Shown piece after piece: positions 51,319 through 59,542 of a stretch of 64,000 nucleotides of DNA. Where the stretch lies: positions 124,001 to 188,000 of the forward strand of contig CABSCP010000002.1 of assembly GCA_902476265.1 (NCBI GenBank). Reading direction: 5' to 3'. The translations under genes were made by a program, and so were the position numbers. The stretch comes from an uncultured Lachnospiraceae bacterium (GTDB lineage Bacteria > Bacillota > Clostridia > Lachnospirales > Lachnospiraceae). The notes below the pieces were generated by a model that made no database searches, was not told the DNA's origin, and saw only the letters and a program-made list of their open reading frames with translations. Numbering within the stretch: position 1 is the first letter of the stretch; the number at the start of each line of letters is the position of its first letter.

Positions 51319-51335
51319 CTTCTATTCAAACAACC

Positions 51336-51364
51336 TTGCGCCGTTTTTGCGGACAGAGTATACT
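51336..51364 (+). promoter_or_regulatory. Promoter of the secreted protease gene
   Basis: TTGCGC (51336-51341), 17 bases, TATACT (51359-51364), 58 bases before the start codon and divergent from the GT-C promoter. Confidence 0.65.
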
Positions 51365-51422
51365 AAAGAGGAAAAGAAAAGCAGCAGTACAGGAATGCCT
51401 GCATACTGTGGGAGGAATAAAG

Positions 51423-52286
51423 ATGAGAAAGAAATTATGGGCCGCAGCGTTGGCCCTTTCTATTATAATGACACCTGTTTCGGCGCTGGCAGCCGGTCCG
51501 GCGGGAAATCCGGCGGCAGGAGAGCGAAGTAGTGTGGAAACGGAATATGGTGCGCCGGTTTATGGCACCAAGGCTATCAGTCCGGAAAAGGAAGCGGCTT
51601 TTGCCCAGGTGAGGGAAGTCACCGCCGCTTTGCAGGGCCTGGCGGAGGAAGCGGCGCCTCTCGCCAACAGCCATAATGTGAGCGTGGACAATTACAGTGA
51701 TCCGGATGCCCTGGGGCTGATCTATGAAAGCAAAGGCAGCGGGGTGATCATGGCGATGGACGAAAATATGGTCTATATTTCAACGGCTGCCCACTGCCTG
51801 AAGAACGCGCATACGGAAGTGATATTTGCGGACGGTTCCCGGCATGAAGCGGTGGCAGCTTACAGGAATCCGGCGAAGGATGTGGGCTTTCTGGTAGTCA
51901 GCCGGTCGGTGTTGTCACCGGAAACTTTAGCCGCCATTTTCCCGGCGGTGGGAGCGGACCCGGAGGAGATCGGAAAGGTGCCGGGAGACGTGCTGTTTGC
52001 GGTGAGCTCCGCAGACCGGCCCAATGCCCAGGCGCTGGCAGGCATCCTGGATCAGTACAGCGTGGTTTATCCCAATAATCCCAATCAGAATGTGCTGCAG
52101 TTTTTTTCGGAAGCCACTTACGGCTCCAGCGGCGGCGGACTCTATACGCTGGAAGGAATTTGGATCGGAAGCGTTTCCGGCGGGGATACCTTCGGCAAAT
52201 GCTGGGCCGTGCCTTACAGCGATATTTTAAGCGAATTTCAGGGCTGGCTGACACTTCTTGCGATGCAGCAGCAGGCGGCGGCTTAG
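51423..52286 (+). CDS. Secreted trypsin-like serine protease
   Basis: 287 residues from ATG 51423, behind GGGAGGAA. Signal peptide (MRKKLW, hydrophobic core, cleavage near ALAAGP). The triad is complete: His124 in STAAHCL, Asp153 in PAKDVGF, Ser236 in YGSSGGGLY. The protein lacks PDZ domains, so it resembles a minimal S1/HtrA-like protease or a glutamyl endopeptidase. Extracellular; substrate unknown. Single-gene unit before the tRNA operon. Confidence 0.82.
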   Translation: MRKKLWAAALALSIIMTPVSALAAGPAGNPAAGERSSVETEYGAPVYGTKAISPEKEAAFAQVREVTAALQGLAEEAAPLANSHNVSVDNYSDPDALGLIYESKGSGVIMAMDENMVYISTAAHCLKNAHTEVIFADGSRHEAVAAYRNPAKDVGFLVVSRSVLSPETLAAIFPAVGADPEEIGKVPGDVLFAVSSADRPNAQALAGILDQYSVVYPNNPNQNVLQFFSEATYGSSGGGLYTLEGIWIGSVSGGDTFGKCWAVPYSDILSEFQGWLTLLAMQQQAAA

Positions 52287-52357
52287 CCGGTAAAAAAAAC
52301 GGGCAAAAAGGGTAATTTATATACGTAAAATAGTTTTAAAAAAATTCAAAAAACTGC

Positions 52358-52386
52358 TTGACATTTTCTGCCGATTTTTGTATACT
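52358..52386 (+). promoter_or_regulatory. Promoter of the tRNA-Val/tRNA-Met operon
   Basis: TTGACA (52358-52363), 17 bases, TATACT (52381-52386): a consensus stable-RNA promoter, followed by a G+C-rich start region. Confidence 0.85.
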
Positions 52387-52421
52387 AATCAAGCAGTCGC
52401 GAGTGAGCGGCGCACAGATAC

Positions 52422-52494
52422 GGGGTCTTAGCTCAGCTGGGAGAGCATCTGCCTTACAAGCAGAGGGTCACAGGTTCGAGCCCTGTAGGCCCCA
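52422..52494 (+). tRNA. tRNA-Val (anticodon TAC)
   Basis: 73 nt. Acceptor GGGGTCT with AGGCCCC, D-arm TAGCTCAGCTGGGA, anticodon loop with TAC in CTGCCTTACAAGCAG, T-arm with GGTTCGAGCC; CCA not encoded. Confidence 0.96.
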
Positions 52495-52503
52495 TATCAT
52501 CCT

Positions 52504-52577
52504 GGCGAGATAGCTCAGTTGGCTAGAGCATGCGGTTCATACCCGCAGTGTCGAGGGTTCAAATCCCCCTCTCGCTA
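52504..52577 (+). tRNA. tRNA-Met (anticodon CAT, elongator)
   Basis: 74 nt. Acceptor GGCGAGA with TCTCGCT, anticodon CAT in GCGGTTCATACCCGC, T-arm GGGTTCAAATCC. The G1-T72 pair and sequence match elongator Met rather than initiator; an Ile(CAT) identity cannot be fully excluded without the modifying-enzyme signature. Confidence 0.9.
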
Positions 52578-52583
52578 TTTTCA

Positions 52584-52612
52584 AAAGTCTGGTAAATACC
52601 AGGCTTTTTTGT
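52584..52612 (+). terminator. Terminator of the tRNA operon
   Basis: AAAGTCTGGTA pairs with TACCAGGCTTT (one G-T pair) and runs into T. Confidence 0.82.
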
Positions 52613-52765
52613 TTTATACGGATCTGACAGCCTGCGTTAAATTTCTGCTAAGGAAAAAAAGCCGCCTGTTAACCGGCGGTTAAGATGCGTTCCTTCTTAT
52701 AGATTGCCGGTACAGAGTATGCTATCATACGTTTTGCGATCATATCAGAAGAGAGGGAAACGTGT

Positions 52766-52912
52766 ATGGGACAGATCATCAATATTTTATTAGTAGCTTT
52801 AATGGCAGTTCTGGGAGGAATCCCCACGATCTATATGGTGCTGAGCCTGTTTGTGGTGGTTGGGCAGAAAATTTACGGGAAAATCAGATACGGCAGATCG
52901 CTTTATGACTGA
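52766..52912 (+). CDS. 48-residue membrane peptide upstream of the KdpD-like kinase
   Basis: ATG at 52766 lies behind GAGAGGGAAACG. The peptide has one or two hydrophobic helices (MGQIINILLVALMAVLGG, then IYMVLSLFVVVG) and a basic end GKIRYGRSLYD. It stops at the foot of a small hairpin before the sensor kinase gene. Its size and position recall tiny subunits or regulators such as KdpF, but the sequence match is not strong. Probably co-expressed with the kinase pair. Confidence 0.6.
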   Translation: MGQIINILLVALMAVLGGIPTIYMVLSLFVVVGQKIYGKIRYGRSLYD

Positions 52913-52934
52913 GAGCCCCCAAAAGGGCTCTTTT
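52912..52934 (+). terminator. Attenuator-like hairpin before the sensor kinase
   Basis: AGAGCCC with GGGCTCT around CCAAAA, then TTTT. Weak terminator that may lower kinase expression relative to the small peptide. Confidence 0.55.
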
Positions 52935-52967
52935 GCGTTATATAATCAGGCGGAAGGCAGGAAAAAG

Positions 52968-54041
52968 ATGGAAAAACAGATGGGGAAAAAAGCGTCCGCG
53001 GTTTTGAAAAACTGCGGCATAATGGCGGGAATCCTGGGAATTGTCACGGCAGTCTGCTTTCTCCTGCAGAAATTTGCCACCACGGACACTCATGTGCCGC
53101 TTCTGTTTGTGCTGGCAGTGCTTTTTATATCCCGGTTTACCGACGGTTATCTTTACGGAATCCTCTCCTCCATGCTGGCGGTGGTCTTCGTCAATTTTGT
53201 GTTCACCTATCCTTATTTTGCGCTGGATTTTTCCGTGGCGGGATATCCGGTGACCTTTCTGGTGATGCTGGCGGTGGCGGTCAGCGTCAGCACGCTGACG
53301 ACCCAGATCAAGCGGCAGGAACAGGTGCGCCTGGAGGTGGAGAAGGAAAAGATGCGCGCCAATCTTCTGCGGGCGGTATCCCACGATATCCGGACGCCGC
53401 TGACTTCCATACTGGGAAATGCGTCGGGGATTTTGGATAACTATGATGTCCTGGGACGGGAAGAGGAAAAGGAGCTGCTCTGCGACATGAAGGAAGAAGC
53501 CCAGTGGCTCATCCGTGTGGTGGAAAATCTTCTTTCGATCACCAGGATCAACGGAGACAGCGCACAGATCCATACGGTGGAAGAAGTGGTGGAAGAAGTG
53601 ATCAGCGGGGCGGTGGATAAATTTAAAAAGCAGTTCCCCCATATGGGGATCGATGTGGAAATGCCGCAGGAAATGCTGCTGGTTCCCATGGACGGTATTC
53701 TGATCGAGCAGGTTTTGGTAAATCTGATGGAAAATTCGGTGGTGCATGGAAAAACCACAGAACATGTCAAAATTGTGATCAGCGATATGGACGACAGAGT
53801 TTTGTTTTCCGTGGAAGATGACGGGCAGGGAATCCCGGAAAATATGCTGCCCGTGATCTTTGAAGGAAATATCCACCCGCCTGCAGAGGGAGAAAGCAGC
53901 GATGCCAAGCGCAATATGGGGATCGGCCTTTCTGTGTGCATGAGTATTGTCCGGGCCCACAGGGGCAGCATGAAAGCGGAAAATATGACAGGGCAGGGAG
54001 CGAGGGTGATGTTCTGGCTTCCGAAAAAAGCAGCGGAGTAA
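52968..54041 (+). CDS. KdpD-like sensor histidine kinase lacking the N-terminal sensor
   Basis: 357 residues from ATG 52968, near GGAAGG; the frame is open upstream but crosses the previous gene. Four membrane helices (~15-125) form a DUF4118 region as in KdpD; a short coiled stretch leads to His139 in SHDIRTPLTS (phosphoacceptor), and the ATPase domain has NLMENSVVHG, DDGQGIPE and MGIGLSVC. The ~400-residue KdpD and UspA domains of full KdpD are absent, so potassium or turgor sensing must use the membrane part. Confidence 0.85.
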   Translation: MEKQMGKKASAVLKNCGIMAGILGIVTAVCFLLQKFATTDTHVPLLFVLAVLFISRFTDGYLYGILSSMLAVVFVNFVFTYPYFALDFSVAGYPVTFLVMLAVAVSVSTLTTQIKRQEQVRLEVEKEKMRANLLRAVSHDIRTPLTSILGNASGILDNYDVLGREEEKELLCDMKEEAQWLIRVVENLLSITRINGDSAQIHTVEEVVEEVISGAVDKFKKQFPHMGIDVEMPQEMLLVPMDGILIEQVLVNLMENSVVHGKTTEHVKIVISDMDDRVLFSVEDDGQGIPENMLPVIFEGNIHPPAEGESSDAKRNMGIGLSVCMSIVRAHRGSMKAENMTGQGARVMFWLPKKAAE

Positions 54042-54067
54042 AAAACCCGCGGAAACAGGAGAATAGA

Positions 54068-54775
54068 ATGGACGTCAAAGACAGAATACTGATAGTGGAA
54101 GACGATAAAAGCATTCGGAATTTTTTTCGGGCGATTCTGGAAGCAAATCATTATGATGTGATTATGGCGGATACAGGAGCCCAAGCCTACAGCCTGATCA
54201 CTTCTCAGTGCCCGGATCTCGTTCTTTTGGACCTGGGACTGCCGGATATGGACGGAATGACGATTTTGAGCCGCCTGCGGGAATGGTCCGGAATGCCGGT
54301 TATTGTGGTTTCCGCAAGGACCCATGAAAAGGATAAGGTGAAAGCGCTGGATTTAGGGGCGGATGATTACATCACAAAACCTTTCGGCACATCGGAGCTT
54401 CTGGCCAGGATCCGGACCGCCATCCGCCATTCCAGAAGCGCCTATGTAGGGCCGGAAGGCGGACTGACGGGCACCTTCTGCGCCGATGGACTGGTGATAG
54501 ATTATGATAAGCACAGGGTTTATGTGAACGGCACGGATGCCAACCTGACCCAGAATGAGTTCAAACTGGTAGGGCTTTTGGGAAAATTTGCGGGGAAGGT
54601 GCTGACGTATGATTTTCTGATCAAGGAAATCTGGGGCCCCAACATGGAAAATAATAACCGGATACTGCGGGTGAATATGGCGAATATCCGAAGAAAGCTG
54701 GAAAAAAATCCGGCCCAGCCTCAATATATTTTTACGGAAATCGGCGTGGGGTATCGCATGATTGACCCGGATTAA
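54068..54775 (+). CDS. KdpE-like response regulator (OmpR family)
   Basis: 235 residues from ATG 54068, behind AGGAGAAT. Receiver domain with the acidic pair in IVEDDKS, phosphoacceptor Asp55 in VLLDLGLPD, switch VVSART and Lys in ITKPFG. The C-terminal winged helix (~130-235) ends EIGVGYRM. Partner of the kinase 26 bases upstream. No kdpABC genes are in the window; the target promoter is unknown. Confidence 0.9.
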   Translation: MDVKDRILIVEDDKSIRNFFRAILEANHYDVIMADTGAQAYSLITSQCPDLVLLDLGLPDMDGMTILSRLREWSGMPVIVVSARTHEKDKVKALDLGADDYITKPFGTSELLARIRTAIRHSRSAYVGPEGGLTGTFCADGLVIDYDKHRVYVNGTDANLTQNEFKLVGLLGKFAGKVLTYDFLIKEIWGPNMENNNRILRVNMANIRRKLEKNPAQPQYIFTEIGVGYRMIDPD

Positions 54776-54780
54776 AACGG

Positions 54781-54809
54781 TTGTGTCCGAAAAAAGATCA
54801 TGGTAAAAT
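54781..54809 (+). promoter_or_regulatory. Promoter of ispF
   Basis: TTGTGT (54781-54786), 17 bases, TAAAAT (54804-54809). Confidence 0.6.
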
Positions 54810-54877
54810 GAGGACAGGCAAAAAAGATCCTGTGGCGCCGCAGCGGGCGCAAAGGAGCCGAATACAGGAGGTCGGAT

Positions 54878-55417
54878 ATGAGAATCGGAATGGGATATGA
54901 TGTACACAGGCTGGAGGAAGGGCGCAGGCTTATCATGGGCGGCGTTGAGATCCCTTATGAAAAAGGATTATTGGGCCACTCGGATGCGGATGTGCTGGTG
55001 CATGCCGTCATGGATGCGCTGCTGGGCGCTGCCGCGCTGGGCGACATCGGAAAGCATTTTCCCGATACGGATCCTGCCTATAAAGGAATCAGCAGCATCG
55101 CCCTGCTGGAACAGGTGGGACGGCTGTTGGAAGAACACTGTTTTTTAATTGAGAATATCGACGCAACGATCATCGCCCAGGCGCCGAAAATGCGGCCTCA
55201 TATCGACGCTATGCGGCAAAACATTGCGGCAGCTCTGAAAATAGACATTTCCCAGGTCAACGTAAAAGCCACTACGGAAGAAGGGCTGGGATTTACCGGC
55301 ACAGGGGAAGGAATTTCCTCTCAGGCTATCTGCCTTTTGAACAGCCCCATGGGCCTGTATGACCAGGATGTGGCAAAGGCGGACTGCGGCGGCTGCAGCG
55401 GCTGTCCCAGAGCATGA
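54878..55417 (+). CDS. ispF: 2-C-methyl-D-erythritol 2,4-cyclodiphosphate synthase with Cys-rich tail
   Basis: 179 residues; the usual length is ~157. Metal ligands Asp and His in GYDVHRLEEG, HSDADVLVHA, and the DAxI/AxAP regions (IAQAPKMRPH). It makes the cyclodiphosphate in the MEP isoprenoid pathway. After the normal end near AICLL there is a ~20-residue tail closing with CGGCSGCPRA, which has three closely spaced Cys. ATG follows CAGGAGG. The stop overlaps the next gene. Confidence 0.93.
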   Translation: MRIGMGYDVHRLEEGRRLIMGGVEIPYEKGLLGHSDADVLVHAVMDALLGAAALGDIGKHFPDTDPAYKGISSIALLEQVGRLLEEHCFLIENIDATIIAQAPKMRPHIDAMRQNIAAALKIDISQVNVKATTEEGLGFTGTGEGISSQAICLLNSPMGLYDQDVAKADCGGCSGCPRA

Positions 55418-56508
55418 GCGGCCGGGAAAAAGGAAAACGGGCAAAAATCCTGTGTCCGGATCGGGAAGAGGAAGAATGGCTTTTTAATGAGGGGCTGACG
55501 TTTTCCCTGCTGCACAACGAAGCGTGTCTGGAAGCGGAAAGCCTGTGGCGGAAAACTTTTACAGAGGACGCCCCTTCTTTTACAGATTATTATTTTGCCT
55601 GCAAAGCGCTCAAAAACCGAGGGCTGGTTTTAAAAGGAGCAGAAGGCGTCCGGGCCATGCTCTATCTGACCCCGGAATCCGTTAGGCTGGCAGGGCAGTC
55701 TGCCGAATCCGCTTATGTTGTGGGAGTGGCTACGGACAGGGAATACCGGCACCGGGGCTATATGGCTTTCCTGCTGAAAAAGGCCATGGAGCTGCTGTAT
55801 GCGCAGCAGATCCCCTTTGTGTTTCTCATGCCCGCCTCTCCGGATATTTATACTCCTTTTGGTTTTGCCTGGATTTATGATAGGCCGCTATGGGATGCCA
55901 AAAGCCTGCGAAAAGAAAAACTGACCCCTATGACAGCGGCACAGGCCGATGAGATGGCAGCCTTTGCCTCCGGTTTTCTGGAACGGGAAAAAGCGGTCTA
56001 CATTTGCAGGGATCGTTCATATTATATACAGCAGGAGAAGGAACTGGCTTCTCAAAACGGGTGCATATACGGATACAGGGAGGAAGGAAACCGCCTGGCA
56101 GGCCTGTGTATGTATATTGAAGAGGACGGACAGCCGGAGATTTTGGAGGTGCTGGCCCGGGAAGAGGCGGAAGCGCAATTTGTGAAGCGGTGTAAAGAGA
56201 AGAAACCTGTGATTATGGCCAGGATCATCCATGCCGAAAAAATGCTTTCCTTTTTAGAGACCGGTGATACTGCGCCTTTTGTACTGGCGTTAAAGGATCC
56301 TGCCATCCCGGGAAATAACGGGCTTTTCCTTTGCGAACCCAAAGAAGGAAGAACGAAGGTCACCCGCCTGGAGGATAACAGGGAGGCGGATATCCGGATG
56401 GATATTTCACAGCTTGCAGCGGTTTTGTTCGGCTATGAAACGGCAGAAAATGCAAAAACGGCAGGAGTTACGCCGCTTTTTCCGGTATGGATCAACGAAA
56501 TCGTATAG
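55414..56508 (+). CDS. Eis-like GNAT acetyltransferase with SCP2-type C-terminal domain
   Basis: 364 residues, four-base overlap with ispF (ATGA). The first GNAT domain has the acetyl-CoA loop VATDREYRHRGYMAFLL; a second GNAT-like half follows, and the C-terminal ~100 residues resemble the sterol-carrier-like lobe (GNNGLFLCEPKE, DISQLAAVLFGY). Eis enzymes acetylate amines, including aminoglycosides. The native substrate is unknown. Its link with ispF is positional. Confidence 0.8.
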   Translation: MSGREKGKRAKILCPDREEEEWLFNEGLTFSLLHNEACLEAESLWRKTFTEDAPSFTDYYFACKALKNRGLVLKGAEGVRAMLYLTPESVRLAGQSAESAYVVGVATDREYRHRGYMAFLLKKAMELLYAQQIPFVFLMPASPDIYTPFGFAWIYDRPLWDAKSLRKEKLTPMTAAQADEMAAFASGFLEREKAVYICRDRSYYIQQEKELASQNGCIYGYREEGNRLAGLCMYIEEDGQPEILEVLAREEAEAQFVKRCKEKKPVIMARIIHAEKMLSFLETGDTAPFVLALKDPAIPGNNGLFLCEPKEGRTKVTRLEDNREADIRMDISQLAAVLFGYETAENAKTAGVTPLFPVWINEIV

Positions 56509-56559
56509 TCTGGCTATTGCGCTGCCCCGGACTTTCAGGGAATAATAGGGAAGACCCCC

Positions 56560-56588
56560 TTGACAAAACCGGGGAAATTTTCTATTCT
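56560..56588 (+). promoter_or_regulatory. Promoter of the cysteine T-box operon
   Basis: TTGACA (56560-56565), 17 bases, TATTCT (56583-56588). Transcript starts near 56595. Confidence 0.8.
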
Positions 56589-56594
56589 AAATAA

Positions 56595-56897
56595 AGATAT
56601 CGGCAAAAGCTTGGAACGGAAAGAGTATGCAAGTGATAAGGCAACACAGGTTATGGTTTCCCTGACAGCTGGGGTACCGTGACGGACAGAGAGGGAATGC
56701 CGCCGGCTGAGAGCATCCCAGGCTGTATCAGGCAGAAAGTGCATCCGGGAGCTGCCTTTGCGAAGCGTATTTTGCGGATTGAGCAGAGGACGTTTGAAGC
56801 GCACGTTACGCGCATGAAGTGCAGGGCAATTTTGCTCTGAAACAGAGTGGGACCGCGGAAATTTCCGTCTCTTGGAGATGGGATTTCCGCGTTTTTT
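56595..56897 (+). promoter_or_regulatory. T-box leader, cysteine-specific
   Basis: The T-box sequence AGAGTGGGACCGCGG lies at 56844-56858 and overlaps the left arm of a terminator, CGCGGAAAT (56854-56862) with ATTTCCGCG (56883-56891) and T run. Stem I contains a TGC triplet (56740-56742) in AAAGTGCATCC, read as a Cys specifier. The UGGG bulge can pair with a tRNA end whose discriminator is U, as in tRNA-Cys, through G-U. Uncharged tRNA-Cys would favour the antiterminator and switch on cysE and cysS. Confidence 0.9.
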
Positions 56898-56944
56898 CTG
56901 TTATGGAACAAAACACAGAGGCATGATATAATGGGGGTCAGGAT

Positions 56945-57622
56945 ATGGGATTTGTGAAAAGCGTGAAGGAAGAAATCAGGGTGATCCGGGAACGGGACCC
57001 TGCCATTCATTCTTCCATGGAAGTTTTTTTGTACCCGAGTTTTAAGGTAATGCTCCACTACCGGATTGCCCATCGGCTTTACCAGTCCGGCCATTATTTC
57101 TGGGCCAGATGGATTTCCCAGCGGGGAGTGAGAAAGACCGGTATCGAGATCCACCCCGGCGCGAAGATTGGCAGCGGTTTTTTTATCGACCACGGCAACG
57201 GGGTCATCATCGGGGAGACCGCAGTGATCGGAAACAATGTGACACTCTATCAGGGCGTGACCTTGGGAGGCACCGGCAAGGAGCAGGGGAAGCGGCATCC
57301 CACCGTCGGGGACAACGTGATGATCAGTGCCGGAGCGAAGGTGCTGGGCTCTTTTACCATCGGGGAAAATTCCAAAATCGGAGCCGGCAGCGTGGTGCTT
57401 TCGCCCGTACCGCCCAACTCTACGGTAGTGGGGGTGCCGGGCCGGGTGGTGCGCAGGGATAACCAGCCGCTGCCCAGGGAAACCATGGATCAGGTGCATC
57501 TGCCGGATCCGGTCAGAGAAGATATCGCCAACCTTCAGAAGTCCAACAGCGAACTGATCAACCGGGTGATGGAACTGGAAGAACAGATAAAAAAGCTTTC
57601 CCGAAATACAGGGAAAGACTGA
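56945..57622 (+). CDS. cysE: Serine O-acetyltransferase
   Basis: 225 residues (short EpsC-type). Left-handed hexapeptide repeats (HPGAKIGSGFFIDHGNG, VIIGETAVIGNN), catalytic His in DHGNG, and the GxGG loop TLGGTGKEQGKRHP. It acetylates serine from acetyl-CoA as the first step to cysteine. Translation starts just after the T-box terminator with GGGGGTC upstream, so it is controlled by tRNA-Cys charging. Then cysS. Confidence 0.95.
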   Translation: MGFVKSVKEEIRVIRERDPAIHSSMEVFLYPSFKVMLHYRIAHRLYQSGHYFWARWISQRGVRKTGIEIHPGAKIGSGFFIDHGNGVIIGETAVIGNNVTLYQGVTLGGTGKEQGKRHPTVGDNVMISAGAKVLGSFTIGENSKIGAGSVVLSPVPPNSTVVGVPGRVVRRDNQPLPRETMDQVHLPDPVREDIANLQKSNSELINRVMELEEQIKKLSRNTGKD

Positions 57623-57680
57623 AAAAAGCATATAGGAGAAAAAGCCGCAGTATAGCGGAAAAGAGGAGAGGAAAACAGAG

Positions 57681-59090
57681 ATGAAAATTTATAACACCCT
57701 GACAAAAAAGAAAGAAGAATTTGTGCCCATTGAGCCGGGGAAGGTACGCATGTATGTCTGCGGCCCTACCGTATACAATCTGATCCACATCGGCAACGCC
57801 CGGCCCATGATCGTGTTTGACACGGTGCGCCGTTATATGGAGCACAGGGGCTATGAGGTGAATTATGTCAGCAATTTCACGGACGTGGATGATAAAATTA
57901 TCAAAAAGGCCATTGAAGAGGGCGTGGATGCCAATGTGATTTCCGAACGTTATATCGCAGAATGCAAGAAGGATATGGCTTCCCTGAATGTGAAGCCCGC
58001 CACCATCCATCCTCAGGCCACTCAGGAAATCTGCGGCATGGAAGAAATGATCCGGACCCTGATCGAGAAAGGCCATGCTTATGTGGCGGCTGACGGCACT
58101 GTTTATTTCAGAACCAGAAGCTTTCGGGAATATGGGAAACTTTCCCATAAAAACCTGGACGATCTGGAGGGGGGGAAGCGTTCCCTGCTGGTTTCCGGAG
58201 AAGACCAGAAGGAGGATCCCCTGGATTTCGTCCTGTGGAAACCGAAAAAAGACGGGGAGCCTTACTGGGAATCCCCCTGGTGCAACGGGCGTCCCGGCTG
58301 GCATATTGAATGCTCAGTCATGAGCAAAAAATATCTGGGGGATGAAATCGACATCCATGCGGGCGGAGAGGATCTGGTATTCCCTCATCATGAGAATGAG
58401 ATCGCCCAGTCCGAAGCGGCAAACGGAAAAACCTTTGCCCGTTACTGGATGCACAATGCGTTTCTGAATATTGATAATAAGAAGATGAGCAAATCCGCGG
58501 GCAACTTTTTCACGGTTCGGGATATCATCGAAAAATATGATCCCATGGTATTGCGCTTCTTCATGCTTTCCGCACATTACAGAAGTCCCTTAAACTTCAG
58601 TGCGGATCTGATGGAAGCGGCGAAAAACGGCCTGGACCGTATCCGCACTGCAGTATCCAGCCTTAAGTTTATGCTGGAAAGCGGGACGGAAGGCAGTATG
58701 ACCGAAGAAGAAGCGGTGCTCATGGAGCAGGCGCAGGGTTTTGTCACAAAATTTGACGAGGCCATGGACGACGATTTCAATACGGCGGATGCCATTGCCG
58801 CGATCTTTGAACTGGTGAAATTCGTGAATACCAACAGGGAAGGGACCCACAGCAAGGCATTCTTGCAGGCGCTGCTGGATGAAATCCTGGCGCTTTCGGA
58901 CATCTGCGGACTGACGGTGGAAAAGGCGGAAGAACTGCTGGATTCCGACATTGAAGCGCTGATTGCAGAGCGCCAGGCAGCCCGGAAAGCCAAGAATTTT
59001 GCGAGGGCGGATGAAATCCGCAATGAACTTCTGGAGAAAGGTATCGTGCTGGAAGATACCCGTGAGGGCGTGAAATGGAAGAGAGCATAA
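57681..59090 (+). CDS. cysS: Cysteinyl-tRNA synthetase
   Basis: 469 residues. First Cys and HIGN motif: YVCGPTVYNLIHIGNARP; zinc ligands include HIECS; KMSKS in KKMSKSAGNFF. It charges tRNA-Cys and is under the same T-box as cysE. Its 3' end overlaps mrnC by 16 bases. Confidence 0.97.
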   Translation: MKIYNTLTKKKEEFVPIEPGKVRMYVCGPTVYNLIHIGNARPMIVFDTVRRYMEHRGYEVNYVSNFTDVDDKIIKKAIEEGVDANVISERYIAECKKDMASLNVKPATIHPQATQEICGMEEMIRTLIEKGHAYVAADGTVYFRTRSFREYGKLSHKNLDDLEGGKRSLLVSGEDQKEDPLDFVLWKPKKDGEPYWESPWCNGRPGWHIECSVMSKKYLGDEIDIHAGGEDLVFPHHENEIAQSEAANGKTFARYWMHNAFLNIDNKKMSKSAGNFFTVRDIIEKYDPMVLRFFMLSAHYRSPLNFSADLMEAAKNGLDRIRTAVSSLKFMLESGTEGSMTEEEAVLMEQAQGFVTKFDEAMDDDFNTADAIAAIFELVKFVNTNREGTHSKAFLQALLDEILALSDICGLTVEKAEELLDSDIEALIAERQAARKAKNFARADEIRNELLEKGIVLEDTREGVKWKRA

Positions 59091-59515
59091 CCCTTCTTTC
59101 GGCCATCAATGAGCAATTTGGGTGCAGCAGGGCGGATGTGCGGACCTATTCGCCCCTGACGCTGGCCTTTATCGGCGACTGTGTCTATGATCTGATTATC
59201 AGGACCATCGTGGTGGAAAGGGCCAATACGGCGCCCAATACGCTCCATAAAAGAAAGAGTGCGGTGGTGAAGGCCTCCGCCCAGGCGGCCCAGGCGGAAG
59301 CGCTTCTGACAGAACTGACGGCAGAGGAGCTGGCGGTCTATAAAAGGGGACGGAATGCGCATTCCTATACCTCCGCGAAAAACGCTTCTATTGCGGATTA
59401 CCGGAAAGCCACCGGACTGGAGGCGCTGTACGGATTTTTGTATCTGACGGATCGTACGGAGCGACTGCTGGACCTTGTGAAAAAAAGTTTCGAACGGACG
59501 GGCACGCAGCTGTAG
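59075..59515 (+). CDS. mrnC: Mini-ribonuclease III
   Basis: 146 residues. RNase III catalytic core without a dsRNA-binding domain: LAFIGDCVYDLIIR, NTLHKRKSAVVKA, and a C-terminal TGLEALYGFLYLT. It matures 23S rRNA precursors. Overlap with cysS and synteny with Bacillus support the call. Confidence 0.93.
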   Translation: MEESITLLSAINEQFGCSRADVRTYSPLTLAFIGDCVYDLIIRTIVVERANTAPNTLHKRKSAVVKASAQAAQAEALLTELTAEELAVYKRGRNAHSYTSAKNASIADYRKATGLEALYGFLYLTDRTERLLDLVKKSFERTGTQL

Positions 59516-59542
59516 CCCTGGCCGAAAGGAGAATTGGAACAT

